Source: Cyanobacteria bacterium GSL.Bin1 (lineage in GTDB: Bacteria; Cyanobacteriota; Cyanobacteriia; Cyanobacteriales; Rubidibacteraceae). Taken from it: DNA of 48,546 nt. Position 1 is the stretch's first letter; every line of letters begins with the position of its first letter. The notes below the pieces were generated by a model. It worked only from the letters and a program-made list of their open reading frames with translations, ran no database searches and was not told where the DNA came from. Shown piece by piece: positions 36,474-43,802 of this stretch. A program made the position numbers and the translations under genes. The stretch is from NCBI GenBank assembly GCA_009909085.1, contig JAAANX010000114.1, forward strand, positions 1-48,546. The letters run 5' to 3'.

Positions 36474-36860
36474 ATGAAGCCAGTTTTTGCTGATACTTTT
36501 TATTGGATTGCTTTATTAAACCCTAAAGATGACTGGCATCAAACTGTACTGAATTATACTTATAATCACCCAAATCAAACAATAATTACCACAGATGGCA
36601 TTGTTGAGGAAGTTCTTAACTATGCTTCCTCTAGAGGGTTTGTCATAAAACAAAAAGCTCTTCTCTTATACAAGAAAATGCTACAAGAGCCAAATATAGA
36701 AGTAATTTCTTATAATGTGCAATTACGAGAACTAGGCTTGAAACTATATGAACAGCGTTTAGATAAAGGGTATAGCCTCACGGATTGTATTTCAATGATA
36801 GTGATGCAACAAATAGACATTCAAGCAGAAGCCTTTGTTTTAGCCCGTCATCAGGAATAG
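36474..36860 (+). CDS. PIN-domain (VapC-type) toxin, probably inactive
   Basis: 128 residues. Three PIN acidic residues are visible: Asp7 (VFADTFYW), Glu45/46 (GIVEEVLN) and Asp104 (SLTDCISM). The fourth, in the usual ALTxDxHFE, is replaced in VLARHQE and the protein stops there, without the last strand. PIN toxins cut RNA with Mg2+ or Mn2+. The damaged end suggests loss of activity. Confidence 0.75.
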   Translation: MKPVFADTFYWIALLNPKDDWHQTVLNYTYNHPNQTIITTDGIVEEVLNYASSRGFVIKQKALLLYKKMLQEPNIEVISYNVQLRELGLKLYEQRLDKGYSLTDCISMIVMQQIDIQAEAFVLARHQE

Positions 36861-36919
36861 AGTTTTTTAGTTGAGTTTTCGATAATATATTTATAGGAGA
36901 ACCAATAATTTGATACAAA

Positions 36920-37165
36920 ATGAGTATTGTTATTCCTGAAGAAATTTTAAGGGCTGCTGAAACAAACGAAGAAGAATTAAAAATAGAGTTGGCTTTGTTA
37001 CTCTACAAACAAAACAAAATTAGTAGTGGAAAAGTTCGAGCTTGGTTAGGGTTAACCGTTTTAGAATTTCAACATGAACTTGCCAAAAGGAAATTAGCAA
37101 TTAATTATGATCTTGAAGAACTCAATCAAGATGTAGAAACCTTAAAAAGCCTAGGATTGTTGTGA
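36920..37165 (+). CDS. UPF0175-family antitoxin
   Basis: 81 residues: IPEEILRAAETNEEELKIEL, ALLLYKQNKISSGKVRAWLG, LTVLEFQHELAKRKLAINYD, then DLEELNQDVETL. This is the complete UPF0175 pattern, a helix-turn-helix-type DNA-binding antitoxin. It overlaps the next gene by 4 nt. Confidence 0.85.
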   Translation: MSIVIPEEILRAAETNEEELKIELALLLYKQNKISSGKVRAWLGLTVLEFQHELAKRKLAINYDLEELNQDVETLKSLGLL

Positions 37166-37497
37166 TTATTGTTAGCGATACATCTCCCATTACCAATCTC
37201 GCTGCTGTCCAAACACTAGACTTGTTACAGTTCCTTTATGGGTCAATTATTATTCCTGTTGCTGTCTATAACGAATTGACCCAAGCCGATATCAAAAAGG
37301 CAGTTCCAGGGGCAACCGAAGTTCAAACATACTCTTGGATTCAAACTCGACCCGTTCAAAATCTTCAAAAAGTTAACGAAATTTTAGTGGCTAACAGTAA
37401 TATTCACTTAGGGGAGGCAGAAGCAATTGTCCTTGCTCTTGAACTGAAAGCAGATCTTCTTCTCATGGATGAACGGCGAGGGAGAACCTTGTTATAA
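37162..37497 (+). CDS. DUF3368 PIN-like toxin, C-terminally truncated
   Basis: 111 residues. VSDTSPITNLAAVQTLDLL carries the first Asp, VYNELTQ the Glu, and LGEAEAIVLALE and LLLMDERRGRTLL the later acidic residues. Intact DUF3368 proteins go on for about 40 more residues after DERRGR. Here a TAA follows directly (37495-37497), so the last helix is lost. Its antitoxin looks complete. Confidence 0.8.
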   Translation: MIIVSDTSPITNLAAVQTLDLLQFLYGSIIIPVAVYNELTQADIKKAVPGATEVQTYSWIQTRPVQNLQKVNEILVANSNIHLGEAEAIVLALELKADLLLMDERRGRTLL

Positions 37498-37522
37498 AAT
37501 CGCCTCCTTTGAAAAAATTTCA

Positions 37523-37561
37523 GCGCGATCGCTTCGCCAGTTCCCCTAGGGAACATCGCGC
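37523..37561. repeat. HIP1-like hairpin, copy 1
   Basis: GCGCGAT...ATCGCGC arms around an inner GTTCCC/GGGAAC pair. The left arm here is a true HIP1 (GCGATCGC), unlike the other copies, where it reads GCGATGGC. Confidence 0.65.
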
Positions 37562-37563
37562 TC

Positions 37564-37700
37564 TTTAAATTATTTACCTGCCGATCACGCTTCGGCTGTT
37601 GTCTAAAAAAGCAAGAATAAGGAGAAAAACAGACGATCGCGCCCAGAGACAGTCAGCACAAAGACTCGGTTTTCCAAAAACAGCCTCAATTATTATTTGA
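37564..37700 (+). repeat. Dispersed non-coding repeat, copy 1 (right end lost)
   Basis: Core order: TTATTTACCTGCCGATC, CGCTTCGGCTGTTGTCT, GCAAGAATAAGGAGAAAAAC, AGACGATCGCGCC, AGCACAAAGACT, TTTTCCAAAAA. It lacks the final GGAGTTTTGCCTCTGCG part found in other copies. It fills the 329-bp gap before the Uma2 gene. Confidence 0.75.
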
Positions 37701-37826
37701 CACTCAAGCGTCACTTTGAGATGTAGTGGTTGATCATTGTCAGCAAAATGATTAGCAAACTTCAGATCGCACTTTTTCAAGCCAACCCTAATTTAAAATA
37801 AACAGAGAACTTCACCACGGGAATGA

Positions 37827-38519
37827 ATGATGTATCAAAGCAATCCTCCCCTTCCCCCAAAAGAAACCCTGCCCACCATGTATGATTTACCCAGTGAAGA
37901 TCCAGAGGAACCTGGTTTGCCCGACGAATTTCATCTTCTCCAGCCTGAATTGCTTCGCCTTACCTTTCGCCCCCCAAGTTACCCCAATAATCAGGTCTTT
38001 ACGGCAAGCGATTTGAATTTCTACTATGATGTGCATCATACCCAGTGGTATAAACGCCCCGACTGGTTTGCGGTTTTAGGGGTATCGCGCCTCTATGAAG
38101 AAAAAGATCTCCGTTTAAGTTATGTGACATGGCAAGAAGGGGCAAATCCCTTTGTGGTGGTAGAATTGCTTTCTCCTGGCACCGAGAAAGAAGACTTAGG
38201 GCAAAATTTAAGAGAAGTGGGTCAGCCTCCTAATAAATGGACGGTTTACGAGCAAATCCTGAGGATTCCCTATTATTTTGTCTTTAATCGCTATAACAAT
38301 GACTTCCAAGCCTTTCAGTTAAGAGGTAGTCATTATGAGTCCTTATCAATTCAAGGACATGGAGTCTGGTTAGAACAAGCAGAACTGGGATTAGGATTAT
38401 GGGAAGGGGAATATCAGGGAATCTCTAGGCTGTGGTTGCGTTGGTACGACCAAAATCAGAACTGGATTCTCACTCCTGCTGAACAAGCAACTCAACGCGC
38501 TGAACGTTTAGCTGAATAA
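37827..38519 (+). CDS. Uma2-family protein with a late premature stop
   Basis: 230 residues. NLPSEDPEEPG-type start, TASDLNFYYDVHHTQWYKRP, DWFAVLGVSRLY and PFVVVELLSPGTEKEDLG carry the nuclease-like core of this Uma2 subfamily. Compared with the copy at 43803, TAA at 38517-38519 replaces a CAA codon, removing the last 11 codons (QLRALGIDPEA), which are still present beyond the stop. It also lacks most of the Gln/Ala/Glu coiled coil of that copy. Confidence 0.85.
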   Translation: MMYQSNPPLPPKETLPTMYDLPSEDPEEPGLPDEFHLLQPELLRLTFRPPSYPNNQVFTASDLNFYYDVHHTQWYKRPDWFAVLGVSRLYEEKDLRLSYVTWQEGANPFVVVELLSPGTEKEDLGQNLREVGQPPNKWTVYEQILRIPYYFVFNRYNNDFQAFQLRGSHYESLSIQGHGVWLEQAELGLGLWEGEYQGISRLWLRWYDQNQNWILTPAEQATQRAERLAE

Positions 38520-38591
38520 TTAAGAGCTTTGGGGATTGATCCCGAAGCCTAAGGGCAATTTTTTAAATAACCAATAAACAATTAACCTACC

Positions 38592-38864
38592 ATGCAAAAT
38601 ATTCAACTAAAATCCCATATTGGGGATGATGGCATCTTAAAAGTTCAGGTTCCTACAGAACTCCAAAATACTGAAGTAGAGGTGCTAGTGGTTTTTCAAG
38701 CGACAACTGATACAGGTAAAGAAAAAATAGAGAAAGCGCGAGGGTGGCCGTCGGGTTTTTTTGAAAAAACTTGGGGGAGTTGTACTGATGATCCCATCAT
38801 TATTGATGAAGGAGGAGTTTCTCCAGAATTAGATGATGATGCTCAAGGAATATTTAAGACGTAA
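38592..38864 (+). CDS. Antitoxin-like protein of a VapBC pair
   Basis: 90 residues starting MQNIQLKSHIGDDGILKVQV with PTELQNTEVEVLVVF, a two-strand opening common to small cyanobacterial antitoxins paired with PIN toxins. The rest has GWPSGFFEKTWGS and an acidic tail. It is followed after 9 bp by the VapC gene. Confidence 0.75.
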   Translation: MQNIQLKSHIGDDGILKVQVPTELQNTEVEVLVVFQATTDTGKEKIEKARGWPSGFFEKTWGSCTDDPIIIDEGGVSPELDDDAQGIFKT

Positions 38865-38873
38865 TTCTCCTTC

Positions 38874-39275
38874 ATGTTGTACTTATTAGATACTAATGTT
38901 ATTGCAATTTATTTAAACCAACGCTCAGTTTTATTAAGGGAAAGATTGGAACAAATTCATCCAGATGATATTGCTGTTTGTTCAGTGGTAAAGTTTGAAT
39001 TATTCTATGGAGCAATGCGAAGTGGAAATCCGAGTAAAAATTTAACACGACAACAGGAATTTTTAGATCTGTTTGTTTCTTTACCCTTTGATGATAAAGC
39101 AGCAGCCAAGGCAGGAGAAATTAGAAATTATTTAGCTTCTCAGGGGACCCCAATTGGTTCTTACGATTTATTAATTGCTGCTATCGCGATCACGAACAAC
39201 TTAACTTTAGTAACTCACAATATGAGAGAGTTTAAAAGAGTGCCAGATTTAAATTTGGAAGATTGGGAAATCTAG
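38874..39275 (+). CDS. vapC: VapC-type PIN toxin, apparently intact
   Basis: 133 residues. LLDTNVIAIYLN (Asp6), VVKFELFYGA (Glu42), IGSYDLLIAA (Asp98) and VTHNMREF (Asn116 region) are all in place, giving the full PIN active site. Translation after the antitoxin is probably coupled. VapC toxins cut specific RNAs, often initiator tRNA. This is the only clearly complete PIN toxin in the window. Confidence 0.9.
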   Translation: MLYLLDTNVIAIYLNQRSVLLRERLEQIHPDDIAVCSVVKFELFYGAMRSGNPSKNLTRQQEFLDLFVSLPFDDKAAAKAGEIRNYLASQGTPIGSYDLLIAAIAITNNLTLVTHNMREFKRVPDLNLEDWEI

Positions 39276-39292
39276 GTTTATTTTTATGGGTT

Positions 39293-39576
39293 AACTTATT
39301 TTAAGTCGGGAGGAGATTCAGGAAAGGTTGGGATTTACAGAAGTTGATCTAAAGCAAACTCGTTTCTATTAAGATGTTCATGGCGAAGGAAGAGAAGAAG
39401 AAGCAGTTATTTTGATCCTTCGTCTGCTTAATCGTCGTTTTGGAGAGTTGGACAGCAATTTAGTGGAGCAAATTCAGTCTTTAAAAGTGTCGGGGTTGGA
39501 AGCGTTGGCAGAGGCGCTTTTGGATTTTTCTACAGTTGCTGATTTGGAACGCTGGTTGCAACAATCAAATGTTTAG
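39293..39576 (+). pseudogene. Rpn/DUF4351-type C-terminal tail, copy 1
   Basis: LSREEIQERLGFTEVDLKQT then RFY, a TAA, DVHGEGREEEAVILILRLLN and LEALAEALLDFSTVADLERW. The stop is a Gln codon (CAA to TAA) relative to other copies. The nuclease core is missing entirely. Confidence 0.75.
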
Positions 39577-39596
39577 CAAGGGCGATCATCGCGCTC

Positions 39597-39781
39597 TTTA
39601 AGTTATCTAGCATCTGATCGCGCTTCGGCTGTTGCCTAAAAAGGTAAGAAAAGGAGAAAAACAGACGATCGCGCCGAGAGACAGGCAGCACAAAGACTGG
39701 GTTTTCCAAAAACGGGTTCGATTGGAGTTTTGCTTCTGCGATCGCTGCTATCTTGGGTAAGATTAAGGAAAAGCGCGTAGA
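39597..39781 (+). repeat. Dispersed non-coding repeat, copy 2
   Basis: Complete core through GGAGTTTTGCTTCTGCG, ATCGCTGCT and the right part GGGTAAGATTAAGGAAAAGC, then the short hairpin GCGTAGAGCCTTGCG. It begins 20 bp after the Rpn tail stop, as in other copies. Confidence 0.8.
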
Positions 39782-39845
39782 GCCTTGCGTCTTATCTCTA
39801 TGGATCATTCTCCTAACTGGGTTATATCAACTAATAGCTGCTTGC

Positions 39846-40424
39846 TCAATGCCAAAATATTTTAAGATTGAGAACAAATCCCGGTAAGACCTTCTCCCCT
39901 GACAAAGAGTCTGGCTTGTCTAAAACTTCAGGAAGGTGTTGAGGACGATAAATTTCAACAGTTTTATTTCTACGATTAATTAACCAGCCCAGTTGACAGC
40001 CATTATCCATGTACTCTCGCATTTTTTTTTGGGTCTTAGTAAGGCTATCGCTGGGGGAAAGAATTTCAATAACAAAATCAGGACACAGGGGTAAAAATTT
40101 CTCACGTTGTTCGGAGGTCAAGCCATCCCAACGTTTTTTTTTGACCCAAGAGGCATCGGGGGAACGGTCGGCACCGTTGGGGAGATGAAAGCCAGTAGAA
40201 GAATCGAAGACTTCACCGAGTTGGGTTTGTTCGTTCCATAGTGCGAGTTCCAGATTGATTTTTGAGTTGGTACGTCCGGTTTCTCCTCCTGTAGGGGGCA
40301 TGACAATTAAGTCTCCGTTAGCATTACGTTCTAGCTTGAGGTCAGGGTTAGCTTGGCAAAGTTGATAGAACTGTTCTTCAGACAATTTGACAACTGAGTT
40401 GAGGTCTAAGGTTAACTGAGTCAT
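39846..40424 (-). CDS. Uma2-family protein
   Basis: 192 residues, apparently complete: MTQLTLDLNSVVKLSEEQFY, NGDLIVMPPTGGETGRTNSK, PDASWVKKKRW, CPDFVIEILSPSDSLTKTQK and KMREYMDNGCQLGWLIN. The D, E and K of the nuclease core are in place. It is the only Uma2 gene on the minus strand and belongs to a different subfamily from its neighbours. Confidence 0.88.
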   Translation of the reverse strand: MTQLTLDLNSVVKLSEEQFYQLCQANPDLKLERNANGDLIVMPPTGGETGRTNSKINLELALWNEQTQLGEVFDSSTGFHLPNGADRSPDASWVKKKRWDGLTSEQREKFLPLCPDFVIEILSPSDSLTKTQKKMREYMDNGCQLGWLINRRNKTVEIYRPQHLPEVLDKPDSLSGEKVLPGFVLNLKIFWH

Positions 40425-40461
40425 GATCGTTCCTTGAAATATCCTTTAATTTCATATTACA

Positions 40462-40657
40462 TAAGCTACCCAACTTAAGCAGGGAGGAAGTTCAGGCAAT
40501 GTTGGGATTTACAGAAGTTGACCTGAAACAAACTCGTTTCTATCAAGATGTTCATGGTGAAGGAAGAGAAGAAGAAGCAGTTATTTTGGTGCTTCGTTTT
40601 TGGGCTTTATTGGAGATGTCTATTGGGAACGCTGGTTGCAACAATCATAATGTTTAG
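40462..40657 (+). pseudogene. Rpn/DUF4351-type C-terminal tail, copy 2 (internally deleted)
   Basis: KLPNLSREEVQAMLGFTEVD, LKQTRFYQDVHGEGREEEA, VILVLRF, then a jump into the last bases of the family (GGAACGCTGGTTGCAACAATC) in another frame. About 40 codons of the tail are missing compared with the copy at 46670. Confidence 0.7.
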
Positions 40658-40769
40658 CAAGGGTGATCATCGCGCTGTCACCCAATTCTTGTTGAAAATA
40701 ATCGGGCTGGTATTGCCGTAACGAGAGCGTATTACTCTGTCTAGCAGTTGCGTCGAACTGAATAACCCA

Positions 40770-40807
40770 GCGCGATGTGCTTCGCACTCGGTCTGGCGAC
40801 CTAAGCG
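40770..40807. repeat. Inverted repeat left of hicBA
   Basis: GCGCGATGTGCTTCGCACTC then GGTCTGGCGACCTAAGCG. Its reverse complement, with a few changes, lies at 41448-41482, on the other side of the HicBA pair. GCGATG arms relate it to the HIP1-like hairpins. The wider 40658-40935 gap holds no gene. Confidence 0.6.
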
Positions 40808-40877
40808 CTCTTTTTTGATCTCATTTTGATCGCGCCGTTAGAAAAAATCTTAAATGAAAACTGGAGGCTCTGAAAGT
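40805..40877 (+). repeat. Direct repeat left of hicBA
   Basis: GCGCTCTTTTTTGATCTCAT, TTTGATCGCGCCGTTAG, then ATGAAAACTGG. It matches 41502-41574 in the same orientation with some mismatches, so the toxin-antitoxin pair is bracketed by about 73-bp direct repeats. Confidence 0.65.
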
Positions 40878-40935
40878 AAAATTAAAAATATCGTTCCGAT
40901 CAGAGGTCAAGATAAAATCGGCAAAAGGAGTCAAA

Positions 40936-41148
40936 ATGAATTCAGTGATTGTTTTTGAAGTTTCTCAAGAAGAAGATGGTGGTTTTGTTGCCGAATGTTT
41001 AACTGAGGATATCTTTACTCAGGGTGAGAGTTGGGAAGAATTAAGAGTGAATGTCAATGAAGCAGTTAAAGGATATTATTTTGATCAGCCAAGTTGTCCG
41101 AAAGTCAAATTACACCTCTTTAAGGAAGAAATGTTAGTCATTCAATGA
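40936..41148 (+). CDS. hicB: HicB-like antitoxin
   Basis: 70 residues: MNSVIVFEVSQEEDGGFVAE, CLTEDIFTQGESWEELRVNV, NEAVKGYYFD. This is the partial RNase-H-like fold of HicB antitoxins; no C-terminal DNA-binding extension is present. An AAGGAG ribosome site is 9 bp upstream. It overlaps hicA by 4 nt (ATGA). Confidence 0.85.
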   Translation: MNSVIVFEVSQEEDGGFVAECLTEDIFTQGESWEELRVNVNEAVKGYYFDQPSCPKVKLHLFKEEMLVIQ

Positions 41149-41384
41149 AAATTCCTAGAGATCTCAAAGGAAGTTATCTCGCGGATATTCTCTCTCGCCA
41201 ATGGGATTACAAAACTGTTCACCAACAGGGAAGTCATATTATTTTGGATACTGAAATTCCCAGTCATCAAAGAATTAGTATTCCTAACCATAATCCTTTG
41301 CGCTTGGGGACGTTGAATAGTATCTTGCGAGCAGTTTCTCGACATAAAGGAGTAACCAAAGCTGATATTATTAATACCTTATGA
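41145..41384 (+). CDS. hicA: HicA-like mRNA-interferase toxin
   Basis: 79 residues. The dsRBD-like HicA fold is seen in LKGSYLADILSRQWDYKTVH and QQGSHIILDTEIPSHQRISI, with the catalytic His in the GSH motif (about residue 30), then PNHNPLRLGTLNSILRAVSR. Complete length. Partner of the preceding HicB; antitoxin-first order, unlike the E. coli pair. Confidence 0.88.
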   Translation: MKIPRDLKGSYLADILSRQWDYKTVHQQGSHIILDTEIPSHQRISIPNHNPLRLGTLNSILRAVSRHKGVTKADIINTL

Positions 41385-41447
41385 GCTTAATTAAAGCCCC
41401 CAAATACTATGACCGAGTGAGTCCCGATTTCAGTTCTAGTTTCCCAC

Positions 41448-41482
41448 GCGTAGGTCGCCAGACCGAGCCGTAGGCATCGCGC
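41448..41482. repeat. Inverted repeat right of hicBA
   Basis: GCGTAGGTCGCCAGACCGAG then CCGTAGGCATCGCGC; it is the inverted partner of 40770-40807. Confidence 0.6.
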
Positions 41483-41501
41483 CACTGGCAACGTTTATGT
41501 C

Positions 41502-41574
41502 GCGCTCCTTTTTGATCTCATTGTGATCGCGCCCTTAAAAAGGTTTGTAGATGAAAACTGGTTGCTGTAAACTT
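41502..41574 (+). repeat. Direct repeat right of hicBA
   Basis: GCGCTCCTTTTTGATCTCAT, TGTGATCGCGCCCTTAA, ATGAAAACTGG; partner of 40805-40877. The rest of the 281-bp gap to the next Uma2 gene shows nothing else. Confidence 0.65.
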
Positions 41575-41665
41575 GATGAAGGTTGATTTGATATTGCAAT
41601 GATTAATGTAATCGCGCTTGCCATAATCTCCTAAAATAAGCAGTAAGTGCCACTCCGAGGTTTCT

Positions 41666-42358
41666 GTGATGAGTTATCCTTCAACTACCTCTCAAAAGAC
41701 CCCTATCCTAGAAAACGGAGATCGCATGACTCGTAATGAGTTTGAGCGTCGGTATCATCAAATGCCGAACGTCAAAAAAGCCGAATTAATTGAAGGAATT
41801 GTTTACGTGGCATCCCCCTTAAGATATCAACAGCATGGTCAGCCCCATAGTGATGTTGTGGGGTGGTTAACCGTTTATCGTGCAGCTACTCCGAGAGTTT
41901 ATAGTGCTGATAATACAACTGTTCGTCTTGATTTGGATAATGAACCGCAACCTGATGCCCTGCTGCGTCTGGAGGAATCAGTAGGGGGAAACTCTCGGAT
42001 TAGCGAAGATGATTATCTCGAGGGCGCACCGGAATTAATTGTGGAAATTGCCAGCAGTAGCGCATCCTATGACATACATGATAAGCTGCAGGTTTATCGT
42101 CGTAATGGGGTACGGGAATATCTAGTTTGGTTGGTTGAGGATAAGGAATTTCGGTGGTATGTGTGGCAGGAAGGAACCTATCAGCAATTATCGCCAGATG
42201 AATCGGGAATTTTGAAAAGTCCTTTTTTCCTTGGGTTGTGGTTGGATGTATCGGCGCTGTTGGCGGGAGAGATGCAACAGGTGCTATCTGTGCTCAATTC
42301 AGGAATCAATTCTTCGGAGCATCAAGCCTTGGTTGAGCAATTGGGTAAAACTAAATAA
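41666..42358 (+). CDS. Uma2-family protein, diverged relative of the tandem copies
   Basis: 230 residues. RYQQHGQPHSDVVGWLTVYR, NEPQPDALLRLEESVGGNSR, GAPELIVEIASSSASYDIHD and KLQVYRRNGVREYLVWLVED show the same subfamily as 28886 and 29625, with intact D, E and K. Many silent differences indicate an older duplication than that pair. Confidence 0.87.
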   Translation: MMSYPSTTSQKTPILENGDRMTRNEFERRYHQMPNVKKAELIEGIVYVASPLRYQQHGQPHSDVVGWLTVYRAATPRVYSADNTTVRLDLDNEPQPDALLRLEESVGGNSRISEDDYLEGAPELIVEIASSSASYDIHDKLQVYRRNGVREYLVWLVEDKEFRWYVWQEGTYQQLSPDESGILKSPFFLGLWLDVSALLAGEMQQVLSVLNSGINSSEHQALVEQLGKTK

Positions 42359-42402
42359 TATCTGTGCGCGATCGCGCCTCATTAGTCCTGATGGTTCCCT
42401 GT

Positions 42403-42613
42403 TTTAAGTTATTTACCTGCCGATCGAGCGAAGCTCGCTGCCAGAGGCAATCGCGCTTCGGCTGTTGCCTAAAAAGGTAAGAAAAGGAGAAAAACAGATG
42501 ATCGCGCTGGGAGACAGGCAGCACAAAGACTAGATTTTCCAAAAACGGGTTCAATTGGAGTTTTGCCTCTGCGATCGCTGCTTGAGTGGGTAAGATTAAG
42601 GAAAAGCGCGTAG
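42403..42613 (+). repeat. Dispersed non-coding repeat, copy 3 with nested 27-nt insert
   Basis: Full-length core ending GCGATCGCTGCTTGAGTGGG and TAAGATTAAGGAAAAGCGCG. At 42427-42453 a 27-nt segment (AGCGAAGCTCGCTGCCAGAG, GCAATCG) interrupts the HIP1-like CGATCGCG of the core. It follows the Uma2 stop by 45 bp. Confidence 0.8.
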
Positions 42614-42638
42614 ATTGGAGATCGAGCCGTCGAGCCTC

Positions 42639-42740
42639 GCTGATCTCGCTAATTACAGCAAATGTCATCTCAGTGGAGATCGTTGGGTACACTCTAGGGG
42701 AGGCGCGATGGGTTCGCTTCCGTAGGGAACATCGCGCTCT
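42639..42740 (+). repeat. 102-bp direct repeat, copy 1, ending in a HIP1-like hairpin
   Basis: GCTGATCTCGCTAATTACAG, then TGTCATCTCAGTGGAGATCG, GGGTACACTCTAGGGGAG and the hairpin GCGCGATG...CATCGCGC (42703-42737). It equals 47365-47466 in the same orientation and same length, with about nine mismatches by eye. Confidence 0.75.
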
Positions 42741-42804
42741 TAGGGAGAACGCCTAAATTAAGGACAATTAATCTCCTAGCTGTCAGGTCATAAGCACTCA
42801 AGCA

Positions 42805-43759
42805 ATGCCGACAAAATCGCATCAAATCCACACCCGTTACACTTCACAAAGCCGTCTCCGACAACCGTTACAACTATTTCGTGAGATGTGGCATGATTTA
42901 CTGGCTTCTAGAGAACTAGCTTCGCAATTACTGGTTCGTGACATCAAAGCACAATATCGACAGTCATTTCTAGGATTATTTTGGGCGTTTATTCCCCCGA
43001 TTGCCACCGCGATTGGGTTAACTCTTGCCAACAATGCCCAAGTGATTAGTATTGGCGCGACTGATTTGCCCTATCCGGCTTATGTGATGTTTAGCATGGC
43101 ATTATGGCAAACCTTTGTCGAGGCTTTAAATGGTCCGATTCAAGCCGTAACGAAAGCCAAGTCGATGTTAGCGAAAATTAATTTTCCTCGTGAGGCGTTG
43201 ATTTTGTCGCAAATTGGACAGGTAGGGTTTAATTTTGCGATTAAGTTGATTTTAATTGTGGGTTTATTTGTTTGGTATCAAATTCCTGTGAGTTGGACAG
43301 TTGTTTTAGCTCCAGTTGCCCTGGTTCATTTGATTGCTTTAGGGACGTTATTTGGTTTATTCTTAGCTCCTTTAGGGGCGTTGTATCAGGATATAACTCG
43401 CGGATTAACCTTTTTAACCAGTGCTTGGTTATTTCTTACCCCTGTCATTTACCCCCCGCCAAAAACAGGAGTATTTGGGATAGTTGTTGGCTTAAATCCT
43501 GTAACTCCTTTACTTGTCACTACTCGCGAATTAGCAACCCGAGGAACGGTTTCCGAACCCTTAACATTTTGGGTAGCTAGTGCTTTGGCAATGGGCGGTT
43601 TGTTGGTAGCTTGGCTGGTGTATCGTTTATAGTGATTCCAAGTAAGAACCATACAATCAATGAGGGGCAAATACAGAACATGCCTTTAACTCTGCTGTAC
43701 GGAAATCAATTGGAATGACTATAGCGATGCCCTTTATTGTTGAACGCATGAGTGCCTAA
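42805..43759 (+). pseudogene. ABC-2 polysaccharide export permease cut by a MITE
   Basis: Translation of 42805-43632 gives 275 residues with about six membrane helices: LVRDIKAQYRQSFLGLFWAF, MFSMALWQTFVEALNGPIQA, FLTSAWLFLTPVIY and LNPVTPLLVTTREL, as in Wzm/KpsM-like ABC-2 permeases. It exports O-antigen or other lipid-linked polysaccharide with an ATPase that is not in this window. Removing the 92-bp element and one TA restores AMPFIVERMSA and a stop at 43757-43759, giving 286 residues. All helices precede the break, so the shortened protein could still work. Confidence 0.85.
43630..43721. mobile_element. 92-bp MITE with TA duplication in the permease gene
   Basis: The left end is TAGTGATTCCAAGTAAG; the right end, on the opposite strand, is TAGTCATTCCAATTGAT. 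Twelve of the first 13 bases match. TA flanks both sides (43628-43629, 43722-43723), as expected for a non-autonomous IS630/Tc1-type element. No coding capacity. The first bases give the new TAG stop. Confidence 0.85.
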
Positions 43760-43802
43760 GCCCTTAATTTAAAATAAACAGAGAACCTCACCCTGGGAAT
43801 GA

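Noticed and set aside
39530-39808. Minus-strand frames such as FLENPVFVLPVSRRDRLFFS antisense to the dispersed repeat
   Set aside because: The reading frame is not kept between repeat copies (other copies read FGKPSLCADCLWARSS in a different frame), so these are by-products of repeat composition, not a gene family.
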